From positions 1,426,001 to 1,490,000 of the forward strand of contig NZ_CP011036.1 of assembly GCF_002221505.1 (NCBI RefSeq): a stretch of 64,000 nucleotides of DNA, read 5' to 3'. The notes beneath the pieces were generated by a model. It had not been told where the DNA came from and made no database searches. It was given only the letters and a program-made list of their open reading frames with translations. The stretch comes from Pseudoalteromonas nigrifaciens. Its GTDB lineage: Bacteria > Pseudomonadota > Gammaproteobacteria > Enterobacterales > Alteromonadaceae. Below, one piece after another: positions 26,324 to 35,498 of this stretch. Position 1 is the first letter of the stretch, and each line of letters begins with the position of its first letter. Made by a program: the position numbers and the translations under genes.

Positions 26324-27550
26324 ATGGCAATCAGTGACACCAAATTAAGAAAGCTGCTAGATAAAAATCAAACACCGTGCGTATTATCGCATAGAGACAG
26401 TTTAAGTGTAAGAGTATCAGCCAAAGGCACAATCACTTGGCAGTATCGTTGTCGCGTGGATAACAAACAAGTAATAATATCGCTTGGCCGTTATCCGGGG
26501 CTAAGCATAAAAGAAGCGCAAGACTACATACCACTACTTCAAAACTGGCTAAGCCAAGATAAAGACCCACGAATCGAACTAAAGCTTATGCGCAACCAAG
26601 CCAAAGGTTTACCAACAATGGCAAAAGTGGCAACCGATTGGTTAAATAAAAAAGTACCCGACCTAAAAGAAAAAACCCAAACTTTATACGCAAACCAAGT
26701 GGGCAAATGGATAGTGCCGCTTTTAAATGACGAAGCAATGCCACTCGACCTAATGACCATAAAAGACTGGTTTACCTATTTTGATAAAGTAAAAGAACAG
26801 GGTAGCGCTAAAACAGCCGGCACAATATTAGTGCGCATAAAATCAATAATAGGCTGGGCAGAAAAACGCGGTGAAGCAAAACCATTTAATCCAGTACTAA
26901 CCTTAAACGTAAACGACGTAGGCGAACAAGCAACAATAGGCCAGCGCGTAATGCGCTTTGATGAAATAGCAAAACTGTGGATACAAATAGAAAGCTCAAA
27001 AGCCACACCAGCAACCAAAGCATGTTTGCAATTAATTTATATAACAGGTGCTAGGCAATCAGAAGTTCGCTTGGCCAAGTGGGAGCATTTCGACTTTGAT
27101 AACAACATTTGGACAGTACCGCCCGAAAACTCAAAAACAAACCAAGCCATACGCAGGCCAATATCTAAAAAAATGCACAGCATATTAAATACACTCGCCA
27201 TGGTTTACGGCAAAAGCGGCTATTTAATACCAGGCAATAACCCGCGCAAACCAGTAACCACCCACAGCATAAACCGTTATTGCTGCAGAATGTGGGATCA
27301 CCTATTTACTAAGTACAAAACACCCAAGTTTTTACCACACGACGCCCGCCGCTCAATATCAACATTGCTCAGTGAAAACGGCATAGCACCACACGTAACC
27401 GAAAAAATGCTAGGCCACACAATGCGCGGAGTAATGGCAATTTATAATAAACACGATTGGATAAAAGAGCAGGCCGAAGGGTACGAGTTATATTGCCAGC
27501 TAATCGAAAACTCGATAAAAGTAGAATTAGCCAAAGCATTGCCTGTATAA
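26324..27550 (+). CDS. Prophage tyrosine integrase
   Basis: The 408-aa integrase of the P4-like family has an N-terminal DUF4102-like arm-binding domain (about 1-90, SVRVSAKGTITWQYRCRV and ISLGRYPGLSIKEA), a core-binding SAM-like domain (about 95-190) and a catalytic domain with Arg244 (TGARQSE), His339 and Arg342 (HDAR), His365 (LGH) and nucleophile Tyr374. It recombines attP with the sbcB site. It starts 138 bp from the hybrid sbcB start and is divergent from it, with the arm sites between them. Confidence 0.95.
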   Translation: MAISDTKLRKLLDKNQTPCVLSHRDSLSVRVSAKGTITWQYRCRVDNKQVIISLGRYPGLSIKEAQDYIPLLQNWLSQDKDPRIELKLMRNQAKGLPTMAKVATDWLNKKVPDLKEKTQTLYANQVGKWIVPLLNDEAMPLDLMTIKDWFTYFDKVKEQGSAKTAGTILVRIKSIIGWAEKRGEAKPFNPVLTLNVNDVGEQATIGQRVMRFDEIAKLWIQIESSKATPATKACLQLIYITGARQSEVRLAKWEHFDFDNNIWTVPPENSKTNQAIRRPISKKMHSILNTLAMVYGKSGYLIPGNNPRKPVTTHSINRYCCRMWDHLFTKYKTPKFLPHDARRSISTLLSENGIAPHVTEKMLGHTMRGVMAIYNKHDWIKEQAEGYELYCQLIENSIKVELAKALPV

Positions 27551-27618
27551 ATACACAGGTTGTTAAAGTCTGAACGAAAACTTAACCTGTTTACTAAATA
27601 AAATTAAAAGGAATTATT

Positions 27619-29121
27619 GTGGATTACACATATTTTCAAAATGAAAAAGGCAACTTTACTGCTAAAAAATTACCTACTGCAAAAGGTAAGTTCATCAGCA
27701 TTAAAGATGAAAGCGATCAAGCGGACTTTCAAGATGAAATAAAAGAGCATAAGCCAAGAACAATTGATGAATTCATTACCGGTTATGGTTATTACTATGA
27801 TGACTCAACGATATACGATGTTGACTTAGAAACATTTGAAGAAGCAATACAGAAAAACAAAGGCAACTGGCTAGGAGATAAAAAGTGGTTAAGCACTTAC
27901 TGGGCAGAGTTGCTAGATTACGTAATTGATCTAGAAGATGGAGGGGTAACTTTTAAAAATGATTGGAGTTTAGTAAGCGATATAGATGCAGAAGAGCTTA
28001 TTAGCACCGGTTTATTTCAATTTAGTAAAAGCTTTACTGCTGCACAGTGGAAAGTAATGCTAAAGAAAAACAAAGTAAATGCGCTTAGGCAGCTTGCCGA
28101 AGAGCTAGAAATTAATGCAGACCAAAAAAAAGAGCCACTAGTAAACGAGTTAACCAAGGTAGCACTTAAGCAGTCGGAAAAAATCAACACAGAAATAGTG
28201 CATTTACAAGTTTCAATTAAGCCAATGGCAGAGCTAAAAGAATCTCTTAAATGGGCTGTAGATACTTACATTAATGACATTCAGCAAGCACTTAAATCAT
28301 TTGACTACCCTAAAATGTATATTAAGGCAGTGTGGGAGCATATAAACCCTTACAACAACAAAACACATTTAGGGAAACTGGTATCACAAGAAATAAAAAA
28401 TATTGAAAATAGCAACAGCTTGGGTGCGCCAATAAACAACCAAGAATCATGGATTGATGCCAAAACAAAGCACACACTAAAGCCAGCAATAAAAATTGCT
28501 TTTGAATATACCAACCAAGAAAACGAAGCGACAAGAAGAGAGTTAAGGCTTGACGCAATAATGTTCGAAAACGGACTAACTTACTTTTATGGTTTTTGCT
28601 ACCTTGCTAACGCAACGCGCACATTCAGAGCCGATAGAATAGAAAAAGACATAGCCATAGTAGAAACCGGTGAGCTAATAAGCGTAGAGCAACTAATAAA
28701 ACAACAGTTAGAAGGATTAAATAATCACAGCAACGAAAACCCATTAGCAAAGTCGGTTATTCAAAAAGCGAACGCCCAAAATAAAGAAAAAAGCAGTTTA
28801 TTCAACAACAATCAAAAGCAAAGCCCAACAAACAACCAAGCACCGCAAAAGCCAAGTAAAAGCAGCGTCATTGTTGGGTGGTTATTAGGTTTAGCGGCAA
28901 TTGGAGGTGCAGGCTCAAACTTTGAAAACAAAGAGTTTTTTGCTGGGATGATGTGCTTTTTCGCAATATTTTTAGTGATCCCGCCAATATTAAATAAATT
29001 AAACGCTAAAAATAAAAAAATGGCAGAAGAAAAAGGCGCAATTAGCTCAAACTTAACCCAAAAATCAGCAAATATATTTGGTTTAATCCTCATACTAATT
29101 GCAGCTTTTATTGGCAGCTAA
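27619..29121 (+). CDS. Accessory prophage protein: SAP-like and WYL-like regions with C-terminal membrane helices
   Basis: I do not recognise this 500-aa protein as a family. Around residues 150-184 (LRQLAEELEINADQKKEPLV) it resembles a SAP/HeH DNA-binding helix pair. Residues about 290-345 look like a WYL ligand-sensing domain (TRRELRLDAIMF, then RTFRADRI). Three hydrophobic segments follow at about 412-430, 438-458 and 483-500 after a Gln/Asn-rich linker. The GTG start has AAAAGGA upstream. It has its own terminator and sits between int and the repressor, where temperate phages often carry genes expressed in the lysogen. A role in immunity to other phages is a guess from position and the WYL-like part. 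Confidence 0.7.
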   Translation: MDYTYFQNEKGNFTAKKLPTAKGKFISIKDESDQADFQDEIKEHKPRTIDEFITGYGYYYDDSTIYDVDLETFEEAIQKNKGNWLGDKKWLSTYWAELLDYVIDLEDGGVTFKNDWSLVSDIDAEELISTGLFQFSKSFTAAQWKVMLKKNKVNALRQLAEELEINADQKKEPLVNELTKVALKQSEKINTEIVHLQVSIKPMAELKESLKWAVDTYINDIQQALKSFDYPKMYIKAVWEHINPYNNKTHLGKLVSQEIKNIENSNSLGAPINNQESWIDAKTKHTLKPAIKIAFEYTNQENEATRRELRLDAIMFENGLTYFYGFCYLANATRTFRADRIEKDIAIVETGELISVEQLIKQQLEGLNNHSNENPLAKSVIQKANAQNKEKSSLFNNNQKQSPTNNQAPQKPSKSSVIVGWLLGLAAIGGAGSNFENKEFFAGMMCFFAIFLVIPPILNKLNAKNKKMAEEKGAISSNLTQKSANIFGLILILIAAFIGS

Positions 29122-29127
29122 ACAAAC

Positions 29128-29151
29128 AGCCCGCACTTAGTGGGCTTTTTT
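29128..29151 (+). terminator. Terminator after the accessory gene
   Basis: A 7-bp stem AGCCCGC / GTGGGCT (one wobble pair) is followed by six T. Confidence 0.85.
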
Positions 29152-29170
29152 GTGCCTGTAATTTAGCAAA

Positions 29171-29809
29171 CTAAAACGACTTACCAGCAAATATTATTTT
29201 ACCCACCAACGTGCAATTGCCGTTTATCGGTATTAGTTGCTCAGGCCAGTTAGGGTTAGCGGCTTTTAAAAACTTTTGGCCGCTTTCAATTATTAGCTGC
29301 TTGAAGGTGGCTTCGTTGTTGTCATCTAAACGCGCTACTACGTATGAACCGTGAACGCACTCAGCCTCTGGGTCTACAAATATTAAATCACCTTCGTAAA
29401 ACTTAGGCTCCATACTCACGCCATGAACTTTTAGCGCAAATGTTTGATCGCTGCACTTTACAGGGCATAAATAACGGTCTGCATCATATTCTTTTATTTC
29501 ACTTATTTCAGACCATGCCCCCGCTTGTACCCAGCTTATTAATGGCACAGCCGCTTTAAGCGTAGGCCCTAATGAAACATTGCTATTGATACTCTTTTCA
29601 CCGTCTTGAGTTTCACCAATACCAAACAGTAAGTATTCTGGAGTGCAGTTTAGAGCTTCCGCGAGGGCGTCTATTTTACGAGGGCGTTTTGTTTCTCCAG
29701 ATTCAATATTGTGAATAGAGTTTTGTGCTAAGCCCGCCATTAGACCTAATTGCGCTTGCGTCATCCCTAACTGAACACGTTTTTTTTCTACTCTTTTACC
29801 TAAATCCAT
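29171..29809 (-). CDS. Prophage repressor, CI/LexA-like with S24 peptidase domain
   Basis: The 212-aa protein has an HTH_XRE domain (about 5-60, MTQAQLGLMAGLAQNSIHNIE) and a C-terminal S24 domain. The predicted self-cleavage bond is Ala96-Gly97 (WVQAGAW), with catalytic Ser132 (GVSMEPKF) and Lys170 (EATFKQL). It should hold the prophage silent and be inactivated by RecA after DNA damage, so induction by the SOS response is expected. Classical P2 C repressor lacks this domain; the HP1/K139-like lineage differs. It is divergent from the Cro-like gene across four operators. Confidence 0.93.
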   Translation of the reverse strand: MDLGKRVEKKRVQLGMTQAQLGLMAGLAQNSIHNIESGETKRPRKIDALAEALNCTPEYLLFGIGETQDGEKSINSNVSLGPTLKAAVPLISWVQAGAWSEISEIKEYDADRYLCPVKCSDQTFALKVHGVSMEPKFYEGDLIFVDPEAECVHGSYVVARLDDNNEATFKQLIIESGQKFLKAANPNWPEQLIPINGNCTLVGKIIFAGKSF

Positions 29810-29829
29810 TTGTAAATTCCTAATGTAAA

Positions 29830-29939
29830 ATCGCTTAAAGTGATAAAAGCTGATTATCTGCTTTTTATATTATTTTGTCTAATCAGTTAAATCGATATTG
29901 ACATCGGTTTAACTGATGTCTATTATCGGTTTACTTGAT
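29830..29939. promoter_or_regulatory. Repressor/Cro operator region with four sites and two promoters
   Basis: Four related 15-bp near-palindromes are visible: ATCGCTTAAAGTGAT (29830-29844), ATCAGTTAAATCGAT (29882-29896, inverted), ATCGGTTTAACTGAT (29903-29917) and ATCGGTTTACTTGAT (29925-29939). The rightward promoter is TTGACA (29898-29903), 17 bp, TATTAT (29921-29926), covered by the last two. The leftward promoter is TAGACA (29881-29876), 17 bp, GATAAT (29858-29853), flanked by the first two. The centres of the three right-hand sites are 21-22 bp apart. Confidence 0.85.
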
Positions 29940-29959
29940 AAATAGAGCTTGGAGGAAAT

Positions 29960-30178
29960 ATGAGCGCCGTAGAAAGAGCGATAGAAATAATTGGTGGTCA
30001 GACAAAAGCCGCCAAGTTATTAAACACAAAACAAAACATTATCTGGTACTGGCTTAATCGCCATTGCCAAGCCCCAGCGAAATACATTACCCGTATTTCA
30101 GAGCTAACAAACGGCCAAGTAACAGTAGATGAGTTACTAGCCGACCACGTTAAAACCGACAAGGAGAGCGCAGCATGA
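29960..30178 (+). CDS. Cro-like regulator (YdaS family)
   Basis: This 72-aa helix-turn-helix protein of the YdaS/Cro type (AIEIIGGQTKAAKLLNTKQNIIWYWLN) is the first gene of the rightward early operon. It presumably binds the same operators as the repressor to commit to lytic growth. GGAGG precedes the ATG at an ideal distance. Its stop overlaps the next start (ATGA). Confidence 0.88.
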   Translation: MSAVERAIEIIGGQTKAAKLLNTKQNIIWYWLNRHCQAPAKYITRISELTNGQVTVDELLADHVKTDKESAA

Positions 30179-30468
30179 GCAACGAACAGCAAATAATTAT
30201 GCTCGATATTCACCCAGACGCAAAAGCAATGTTGTTTGCACTACTGCAAGAAAACAACCAATTGCGCGCTGAGCTTGAAGAGCAAAAAGACCGCTTAGTA
30301 AACAGCGCAGAAGCCATGGAAGTTTTAGGCTGTGCCCATGCCAAGTTTTGGAAACTCAATAAAATGGCTGGGTTTCCAAAACCGGTGCAATTTGGCAAAA
30401 GCAACTACTACCGCATAAACGAGCTAATAGCATTTAGAACCAAGTACCAACAAAACGTGAATAACTAG
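30175..30468 (+). CDS. AlpA/Cox-like DNA-binding protein, putative excisionase
   Basis: The 97-aa protein has a short coiled coil (residues 20-45) followed by a winged-helix AlpA-like segment (MEVLGCAHAKFWKLNKMAGFP then FGKSNYYRINELIAF). The position directly after cro is where P2 and HP1 encode Cox, the excision and promoter-control protein. That role is inferred from position and fold. Confidence 0.65.
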   Translation: MSNEQQIIMLDIHPDAKAMLFALLQENNQLRAELEEQKDRLVNSAEAMEVLGCAHAKFWKLNKMAGFPKPVQFGKSNYYRINELIAFRTKYQQNVNN

Positions 30469-30478
30469 GAGCAGGGCA

Positions 30479-30751
30479 ATGAGCACATACCAAGTATTTA
30501 GTCGTGAAACGTTAAGCAGCTTTAAAACATTAGCAGAGCAATGCCGCTATTTATTGAGCTGCAAAATTACTACCCGCAAAGCCATATTTGGTTTTGACCC
30601 AGTATTTCAAGCGCGCGTTGGTGATTTTGACTTGCCGGTTTATTGCAATGGCGACGAGTACCAAACAATACAAAAAGCCGTTTACTGGTTAAAAACACAA
30701 GCAACTAATTACCTAAATGCAGCAACCCGTAGCCAGCAAGGAGTTAATTAA
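30479..30751 (+). CDS. Early prophage protein of unknown function
   Basis: A 90-aa protein that I do not recognise. Ribosome-binding site GGAGCAGGG precedes the ATG, 10 bp after the AlpA-like gene, so it is part of the early operon. It has two cysteines and a YCNGDEYQTIQKAVYWL stretch and no membrane segment. Confidence 0.75.
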   Translation: MSTYQVFSRETLSSFKTLAEQCRYLLSCKITTRKAIFGFDPVFQARVGDFDLPVYCNGDEYQTIQKAVYWLKTQATNYLNAATRSQQGVN

Positions 30752-30753
30752 TC

Positions 30754-31140
30754 ATGGCAAACACAGCTATTAACTACCCAAACCCAGCACCATTAAAAGC
30801 AGTTGAAGGCCGCCACGTACCAAAAGGCTTGGCCGAAATAAAAGCATTAATGGGCAGTGAGCGCCACACGCCAGAATACGTGTATACCAAAGTGCTAAGC
30901 GAGCAAGAGCGCACATTAGTATGTTTTGCGGCGGGCCTAAAGCGACACCATTTAGAAAGCGGCTTTGCTAATTTTGATGCAGATACTCGCCTAAAAATTC
31001 ACAAGGCTATTTTGCAAATGGAGCAATTAGTAAAAGCATTTACCGACGCTAACGCCATGGCCCCCGCTAAGTTTGTGCAACATGCACCGCGCGTTGAAGC
31101 CAATATCAACTATTCACATTTAACCATTACTAAGGCGTAA
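30754..31140 (+). CDS. Early prophage protein of unknown function
   Basis: The 128-aa protein starts 2 bp after the previous gene, with AAGGAG 9 nt upstream. It is predicted helical, with a Pro-rich N-terminus (INYPNPAPLKAVEGRHVPKGL) and a helical core. P2-like phages carry the small replication accessory gene B in this area, but I see no decisive similarity. Confidence 0.75.
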   Translation: MANTAINYPNPAPLKAVEGRHVPKGLAEIKALMGSERHTPEYVYTKVLSEQERTLVCFAAGLKRHHLESGFANFDADTRLKIHKAILQMEQLVKAFTDANAMAPAKFVQHAPRVEANINYSHLTITKA

Positions 31141-31142
31141 CA

Positions 31143-31733
31143 ATGAGTTCATTAAATCGCGGAACGGTACGCAATGCCGACGACTACTACATAACACCGC
31201 ATTGGTTAATTGAAGATTTTTTAGCAGCGTTTAGTGAAAGTAATTGCTTTCGCTTTGATCCTGAAAATTATCCACGCGTTCTCGACCCAAGCGCCGGCGG
31301 TTGTGAAAAATACCCAATGAGCTACCCAACGGTATTAGAGCAAGAGGGTTTTAGAGTTGAAAGCTGGGATATACGTGAAGACTCACGCGCTAACTTAACA
31401 GGCGTTAACTTTTTAAACGTCCCTAGTTATGAATCACGCAAATACGACATGATCATCACCAACCCACCATTCTTCCAAGCGCAAGCGTTTGCCGAGCACG
31501 CACTTGAAATGGTTGAAGACGGCGGTTTGGTAATTATGCTGCAACGCTTAAATTGGCTAGGTAGCCAGAAGCGTAAGCCAATGTGGCAAAAACTGCCGTT
31601 AGCCGCGGTGTATGTGCATAGCAAGCGCCCAGGCTTTGACCCACAAAAACCAAGTAAAACCGATTCAACCGAATACGCTCACTTTGTATTTTGCAAAGGC
31701 TACGAGCTAGCCCCTGAGCTTTTTGTAATTTAA
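31143..31733 (+). CDS. Phage SAM-dependent DNA methyltransferase-like protein
   Basis: The 196-aa protein has N6-adenine-methyltransferase features: VLDPSAGG (motif I-like) followed by an acidic WDIRED and the catalytic NPPF motif in MIITNPPFFQAQAFAEHALE. A KPSKTDSTEYAHFVF tail is typical of short phage enzymes. It starts 2 bp after the previous gene. It is a second, unrelated methyltransferase besides the D12-type one later. It may protect phage DNA or regulate; specificity is unknown. Confidence 0.8.
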   Translation: MSSLNRGTVRNADDYYITPHWLIEDFLAAFSESNCFRFDPENYPRVLDPSAGGCEKYPMSYPTVLEQEGFRVESWDIREDSRANLTGVNFLNVPSYESRKYDMIITNPPFFQAQAFAEHALEMVEDGGLVIMLQRLNWLGSQKRKPMWQKLPLAAVYVHSKRPGFDPQKPSKTDSTEYAHFVFCKGYELAPELFVI

Positions 31734-31766
31734 CGCCAATAACAACACCCCCAAGGACACTAAAAA

Positions 31767-32045
31767 ATGAACGCTATCAAAGACCAAGCTGTATCTAAAA
31801 ATAAGCAATTACTACTTAATATTGTTTTACACGCTATTGAGCAAGTTAACTTTGCAATTCGCAATTTAAACAAGCGCAGCACTATTGGCATGCTAATGCA
31901 GTGCGAAGACACGTTAACCGACTTGCTGCCTATCGTAAAAATGATTGCAGACGACGACGTTAATTTTGAAAGCGTTTACAGCCAAATGAGCATTGCGTTA
32001 AGTGCAGCACAAATTGGCGGTGAGCCAATGGAAATAGAGCTGTAA
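31767..32045 (+). CDS. Early prophage protein of unknown function
   Basis: A 92-aa, all-helical looking protein with an acidic end, unrecognised. AAGGACA before the ATG and a 2-bp gap to the replication gene place it in the early operon, possibly coupled to replication-protein synthesis. Confidence 0.72.
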   Translation: MNAIKDQAVSKNKQLLLNIVLHAIEQVNFAIRNLNKRSTIGMLMQCEDTLTDLLPIVKMIADDDVNFESVYSQMSIALSAAQIGGEPMEIEL

Positions 32046-32047
32046 CA

Positions 32048-35000
32048 ATGAGCATGTGGCCCATTGTAAGCTTTGATGTTGTAACAGCGGTTTTAACCAT
32101 GGTTAAAGCCGTTGACGACATTGAACACAGAAATTTTTTAATAAGCGGCCTTGGCCGTTTTACTGCGTACAGCCAATATAAAATGGCTAAGCAATACCTT
32201 GCCAAAATTACCCCGCCTAGCAACGCCTGGTATAAAGACGAGCCTATAAACCCAAGTGAGCAAGCCCACATTTGGCTTTATAATGTGCTTAAAAATGCAG
32301 AGCACCGCATTGACGTAACCAACTTAAAAATAAGCGTGCCTGCAAAAGCCGCGCTTAAAAAAGTGCATAACAACAACATTCATAATTACATTGTTAAAGA
32401 CATTGTAGAAAGCAAGCGCGCGCCAAGCATACAAGCTAGCTTTGTGCGCCAAACTGCAAAAAACATGGAGTTTGCACAAAAGCAGCGCGACGTAAAAAAG
32501 CCCCAACCTGTAGCAGCAAAGAATTTACAACAAGCGGATGGCGATCAGGTTACTAAATCTGCCATGTCGGTTATTGCTGCTATTGATGATGCAGAGCAGG
32601 TTGCTTATGTTTATAAGTGCCTAGCTGGCGTGCCCAAGCCGTTACAAATGCGTGTTGCTAAGCGTTATATTGATAAATACACCCACATTAAAAATACGGG
32701 CAAAGCCAAAGGCGAAACGCAAGAGCAATACAACGAAAGGCTAATAATTGCGAGCCGTAAAAACTACGACTTTAGCGATAAAAAAACAGCGAATAAAAAG
32801 CAAGTAATTACAGTAGCCGAAGTGCGCAAGCAAATTACCGCAAACGACTGGTTGCGCCGCACAATTACAACACTACAACCACGCCTAAAAATACTTGAGC
32901 AAATTGTTAGCAATATGCCATTGCCATGGCACATTTTAGCCAATGCCGATAAAACCAAAAAGCACGGCAATGTGCTGGCTATGCAAACGGCTGAAATGAT
33001 ATCTGACCTAAAAAAAGAGCAGCCAACATGGGATGCAACCGACATACACGAAAAAGTAAACGAGTTTGCAGGTCAATTTAGTATCCAACTTAAATATGCA
33101 GTTAAGGGCGTTTACTTAACCGTGCCGGATGCCGAAGTAGACCTTTTAAAAGCGCAGTGCCACAAATGGTGGTCGCGCAAGCTTAAAACTATTCGCAGCC
33201 GCTACCTAGAGCACCTAGAAATTGCAACGGGCGAAGTGGGCCGCGATTTATTTAATAGCACAGATAAAAAAGGTAATAAAAAAACAGAGCGCCGCGGTAT
33301 TAGCGCCTATTGCTCAAAACAAGCAGTGGCCGAATACACCACCAACCAAGAGCGCGGCAAACGTTACCTAGAAAGCTTAGAATTAGTAAACGAGCAAAGC
33401 GATGTTATATCGCTAATGAAAGCGGTTGAGGCAGGCGTTGCCAACCCCGAAAACATGCGTAACGAGTTAATGCTACGCATTCGCGAAACCGAAGAATTAG
33501 CCGACGAAATGGGTTATACGGGCGGTTTTTATAACATTACTGCGCCTAGCCGTTTTCATGCAAACTCGCCTACGTGGGATGGGTCAACCCCAAAAGACGC
33601 TAGCCTGTATTTAAATAAGCTGTATTCGCAAGCGCGCGCTAAATTAGACCGCCTTGAAATACCGTATTTTGGTATACGGGTAGCAGAACCGCACGCCGAC
33701 GGTTGCACACACTGGCACATGCTTTTGTGGATGCCAGCGCGTTACTACGACCAAGTTAATCATTTATTGCGCCGTTATTTTACCCGCGAAGACCGCGAGG
33801 TGTTTTTTCAGCGCTTTAAAAACCGCAAAGCATTACGCGCACGCTACACAAAGGCGCGCCGTATTTGGGGTTTAAATAAATCTAAAAAGGTGTACACCCG
33901 TGCACCGGTTAAAAACTACTTTCCGAGCAGCCCACGCTATACCGCTATAAAAATGCTACCTGCGCAAATTGGCAAAGATGGTAAAAAAACAGGCGGCGCA
34001 GCGGCTTATGTTGCTAAGTACGTAAGTAAGAATATTGATGGTTTTGCATTGGCAAACGAGTACGACGCAGAGACAGGAGAAAAACTAACCCAAGCAGTTA
34101 ACCCGGTTAAAGCATGGGCTAGCACATGGGGCATTAGGCAATTTCAGTTTCAAAAGTCGCCATCTATTACCATTTGGCGCGAACTGCGCCGAGTGCGCGA
34201 AGAGGTGCAAGGTAACGAGCAGTTAGAGCAAATACGCCAAGCGGCCGACAAGGGCGACTTTAAAACCTTTGTTGCGCTAATGGGTGGCTTTGGCATTGGC
34301 CGCGATGCGCGCTTTAAGCCCGCTTATCAGCATACCGAGTACGGCAATCAATACGCAGAATTTACTAAAACTCTAAAGGGCGTTGAAGACACCTTTGGCC
34401 TTTGCACGCTTGTTACTCGCGTTCATACCTGGTCTAAGCAAGCTATAGGCACAGCAGCAGCAGAAAACACCGCCGTTATTGGTGGGCAGGATGCCAACAA
34501 CGTCAGCGCAGCTGACCTACCTTGGACTAGTGGGAATAATCGTACGCCTTACTCAGTAGGGCATACAGACGCATTATTGCTAAATATGATCGGTTTTACT
34601 TCAAAAGAGATCATTAACGTTAAAAAGGATCTGTTAGCGGGTAAGCGGGTTAGAAATAACGGCCATATTTACTTAATTGAAGACGGCCATTTAGTGGTAC
34701 TGGATGAAGCGGCGCAGCAAAAAGAGCATCGCCAACACGCTATTGACTATATAGCCAACAGCGAAGCGCAAAAACACGCCCCAACTAACGAGCAAACCGC
34801 CGCTAAATGTAAAAACAAGCTTAGCGACTTTAGCCCTGCGCAAATAAAAGAGCTAAACCAAGGCGGCAACGTGATCAGCGGCAACCGTGTTTACTACATG
34901 CAAGAGCGCGAGCTACACAGCTTTGAGCAACTAAACATGCAAGCGCCAAAATCGGCTATTAAACCAACCCCAACCGAAAAACATTTTGCATACGCTCGCG

Positions 35001-35182
35001 AGCTTTACGACCTAGCGCACATGTATGCAGAGCTTGACGGGCGTAACACCCCATCAAATACCCAATTTAATAAACACACGGCCGACATTATCGGCGACTT
35101 AGATTTAGCTAGATTAGTTCTAGCAGGCGAAGCCACATCAATCAGCAGTAATGATTGGTGGGCACTAGACTTAATGGCGTAG
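32048..35182 (+). CDS. Replication initiation endonuclease (P2 gpA-like, HUH family)
   Basis: The 1044-aa protein nicks the origin for rolling-circle replication. The HUH metal site is PHADGCTHWHM (His555 and His557, with His549 nearby) and the catalytic pair is Tyr654 and Tyr658 in AAYVAKYVSK, as in the P2 gpA/phiX174 A group. It is much longer than P2 gpA (about 760 aa); the extra is an N-terminal region of about 300 residues of unknown role, with a repeated helical segment and a KKPQP-type linker. It is expressed as part of the early operon. The origin is expected within or near the gene but I cannot locate it. Confidence 0.92.
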   Translation: MSMWPIVSFDVVTAVLTMVKAVDDIEHRNFLISGLGRFTAYSQYKMAKQYLAKITPPSNAWYKDEPINPSEQAHIWLYNVLKNAEHRIDVTNLKISVPAKAALKKVHNNNIHNYIVKDIVESKRAPSIQASFVRQTAKNMEFAQKQRDVKKPQPVAAKNLQQADGDQVTKSAMSVIAAIDDAEQVAYVYKCLAGVPKPLQMRVAKRYIDKYTHIKNTGKAKGETQEQYNERLIIASRKNYDFSDKKTANKKQVITVAEVRKQITANDWLRRTITTLQPRLKILEQIVSNMPLPWHILANADKTKKHGNVLAMQTAEMISDLKKEQPTWDATDIHEKVNEFAGQFSIQLKYAVKGVYLTVPDAEVDLLKAQCHKWWSRKLKTIRSRYLEHLEIATGEVGRDLFNSTDKKGNKKTERRGISAYCSKQAVAEYTTNQERGKRYLESLELVNEQSDVISLMKAVEAGVANPENMRNELMLRIRETEELADEMGYTGGFYNITAPSRFHANSPTWDGSTPKDASLYLNKLYSQARAKLDRLEIPYFGIRVAEPHADGCTHWHMLLWMPARYYDQVNHLLRRYFTREDREVFFQRFKNRKALRARYTKARRIWGLNKSKKVYTRAPVKNYFPSSPRYTAIKMLPAQIGKDGKKTGGAAAYVAKYVSKNIDGFALANEYDAETGEKLTQAVNPVKAWASTWGIRQFQFQKSPSITIWRELRRVREEVQGNEQLEQIRQAADKGDFKTFVALMGGFGIGRDARFKPAYQHTEYGNQYAEFTKTLKGVEDTFGLCTLVTRVHTWSKQAIGTAAAENTAVIGGQDANNVSAADLPWTSGNNRTPYSVGHTDALLLNMIGFTSKEIINVKKDLLAGKRVRNNGHIYLIEDGHLVVLDEAAQQKEHRQHAIDYIANSEAQKHAPTNEQTAAKCKNKLSDFSPAQIKELNQGGNVISGNRVYYMQERELHSFEQLNMQAPKSAIKPTPTEKHFAYARELYDLAHMYAELDGRNTPSNTQFNKHTADIIGDLDLARLVLAGEATSISSNDWWALDLMA

Positions 35183-35190
35183 GAGAAAAT

Positions 35191-35475
35191 ATGACTATTC
35201 AAATTTCAAAAGTATTAATGCCAAAGGCATGCATTAGTTGCCAGGCATTTTGCCCAAAGGGTTTTGCAGGTGATCAGCATAGCCCGTTTGTTACAAAATT
35301 CGATAAGCCAAAGCCAAAAACCCAATACGGCCAATGCGGAAAAAATAATAACAGCGTATTTGCTACCGAAATTTGCACCGGTTATCAGCAAGAACCTAAC
35401 GCCAATGTATTTACAGTAACTAACAGACCACAACCAAAACAGCGGGTGACGTTTTCAATAATTGGACAGTATTAA
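35191..35475 (+). CDS. Small cysteine-containing phage protein
   Basis: The 94-aa protein starts at ATG 35191 with AGGAG 7 nt upstream. Two cysteine groups (CISCQAFC and GQCG...ICTGY) suggest a zinc or iron-sulfur fold. It begins 8 bp after the replication gene. The frame of the next ORF opens inside its 3' end. Confidence 0.65.
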   Translation: MTIQISKVLMPKACISCQAFCPKGFAGDQHSPFVTKFDKPKPKTQYGQCGKNNNSVFATEICTGYQQEPNANVFTVTNRPQPKQRVTFSIIGQY

Positions 35476-35498
35476 ACGAAGACCGCCGCAATCGAGGG

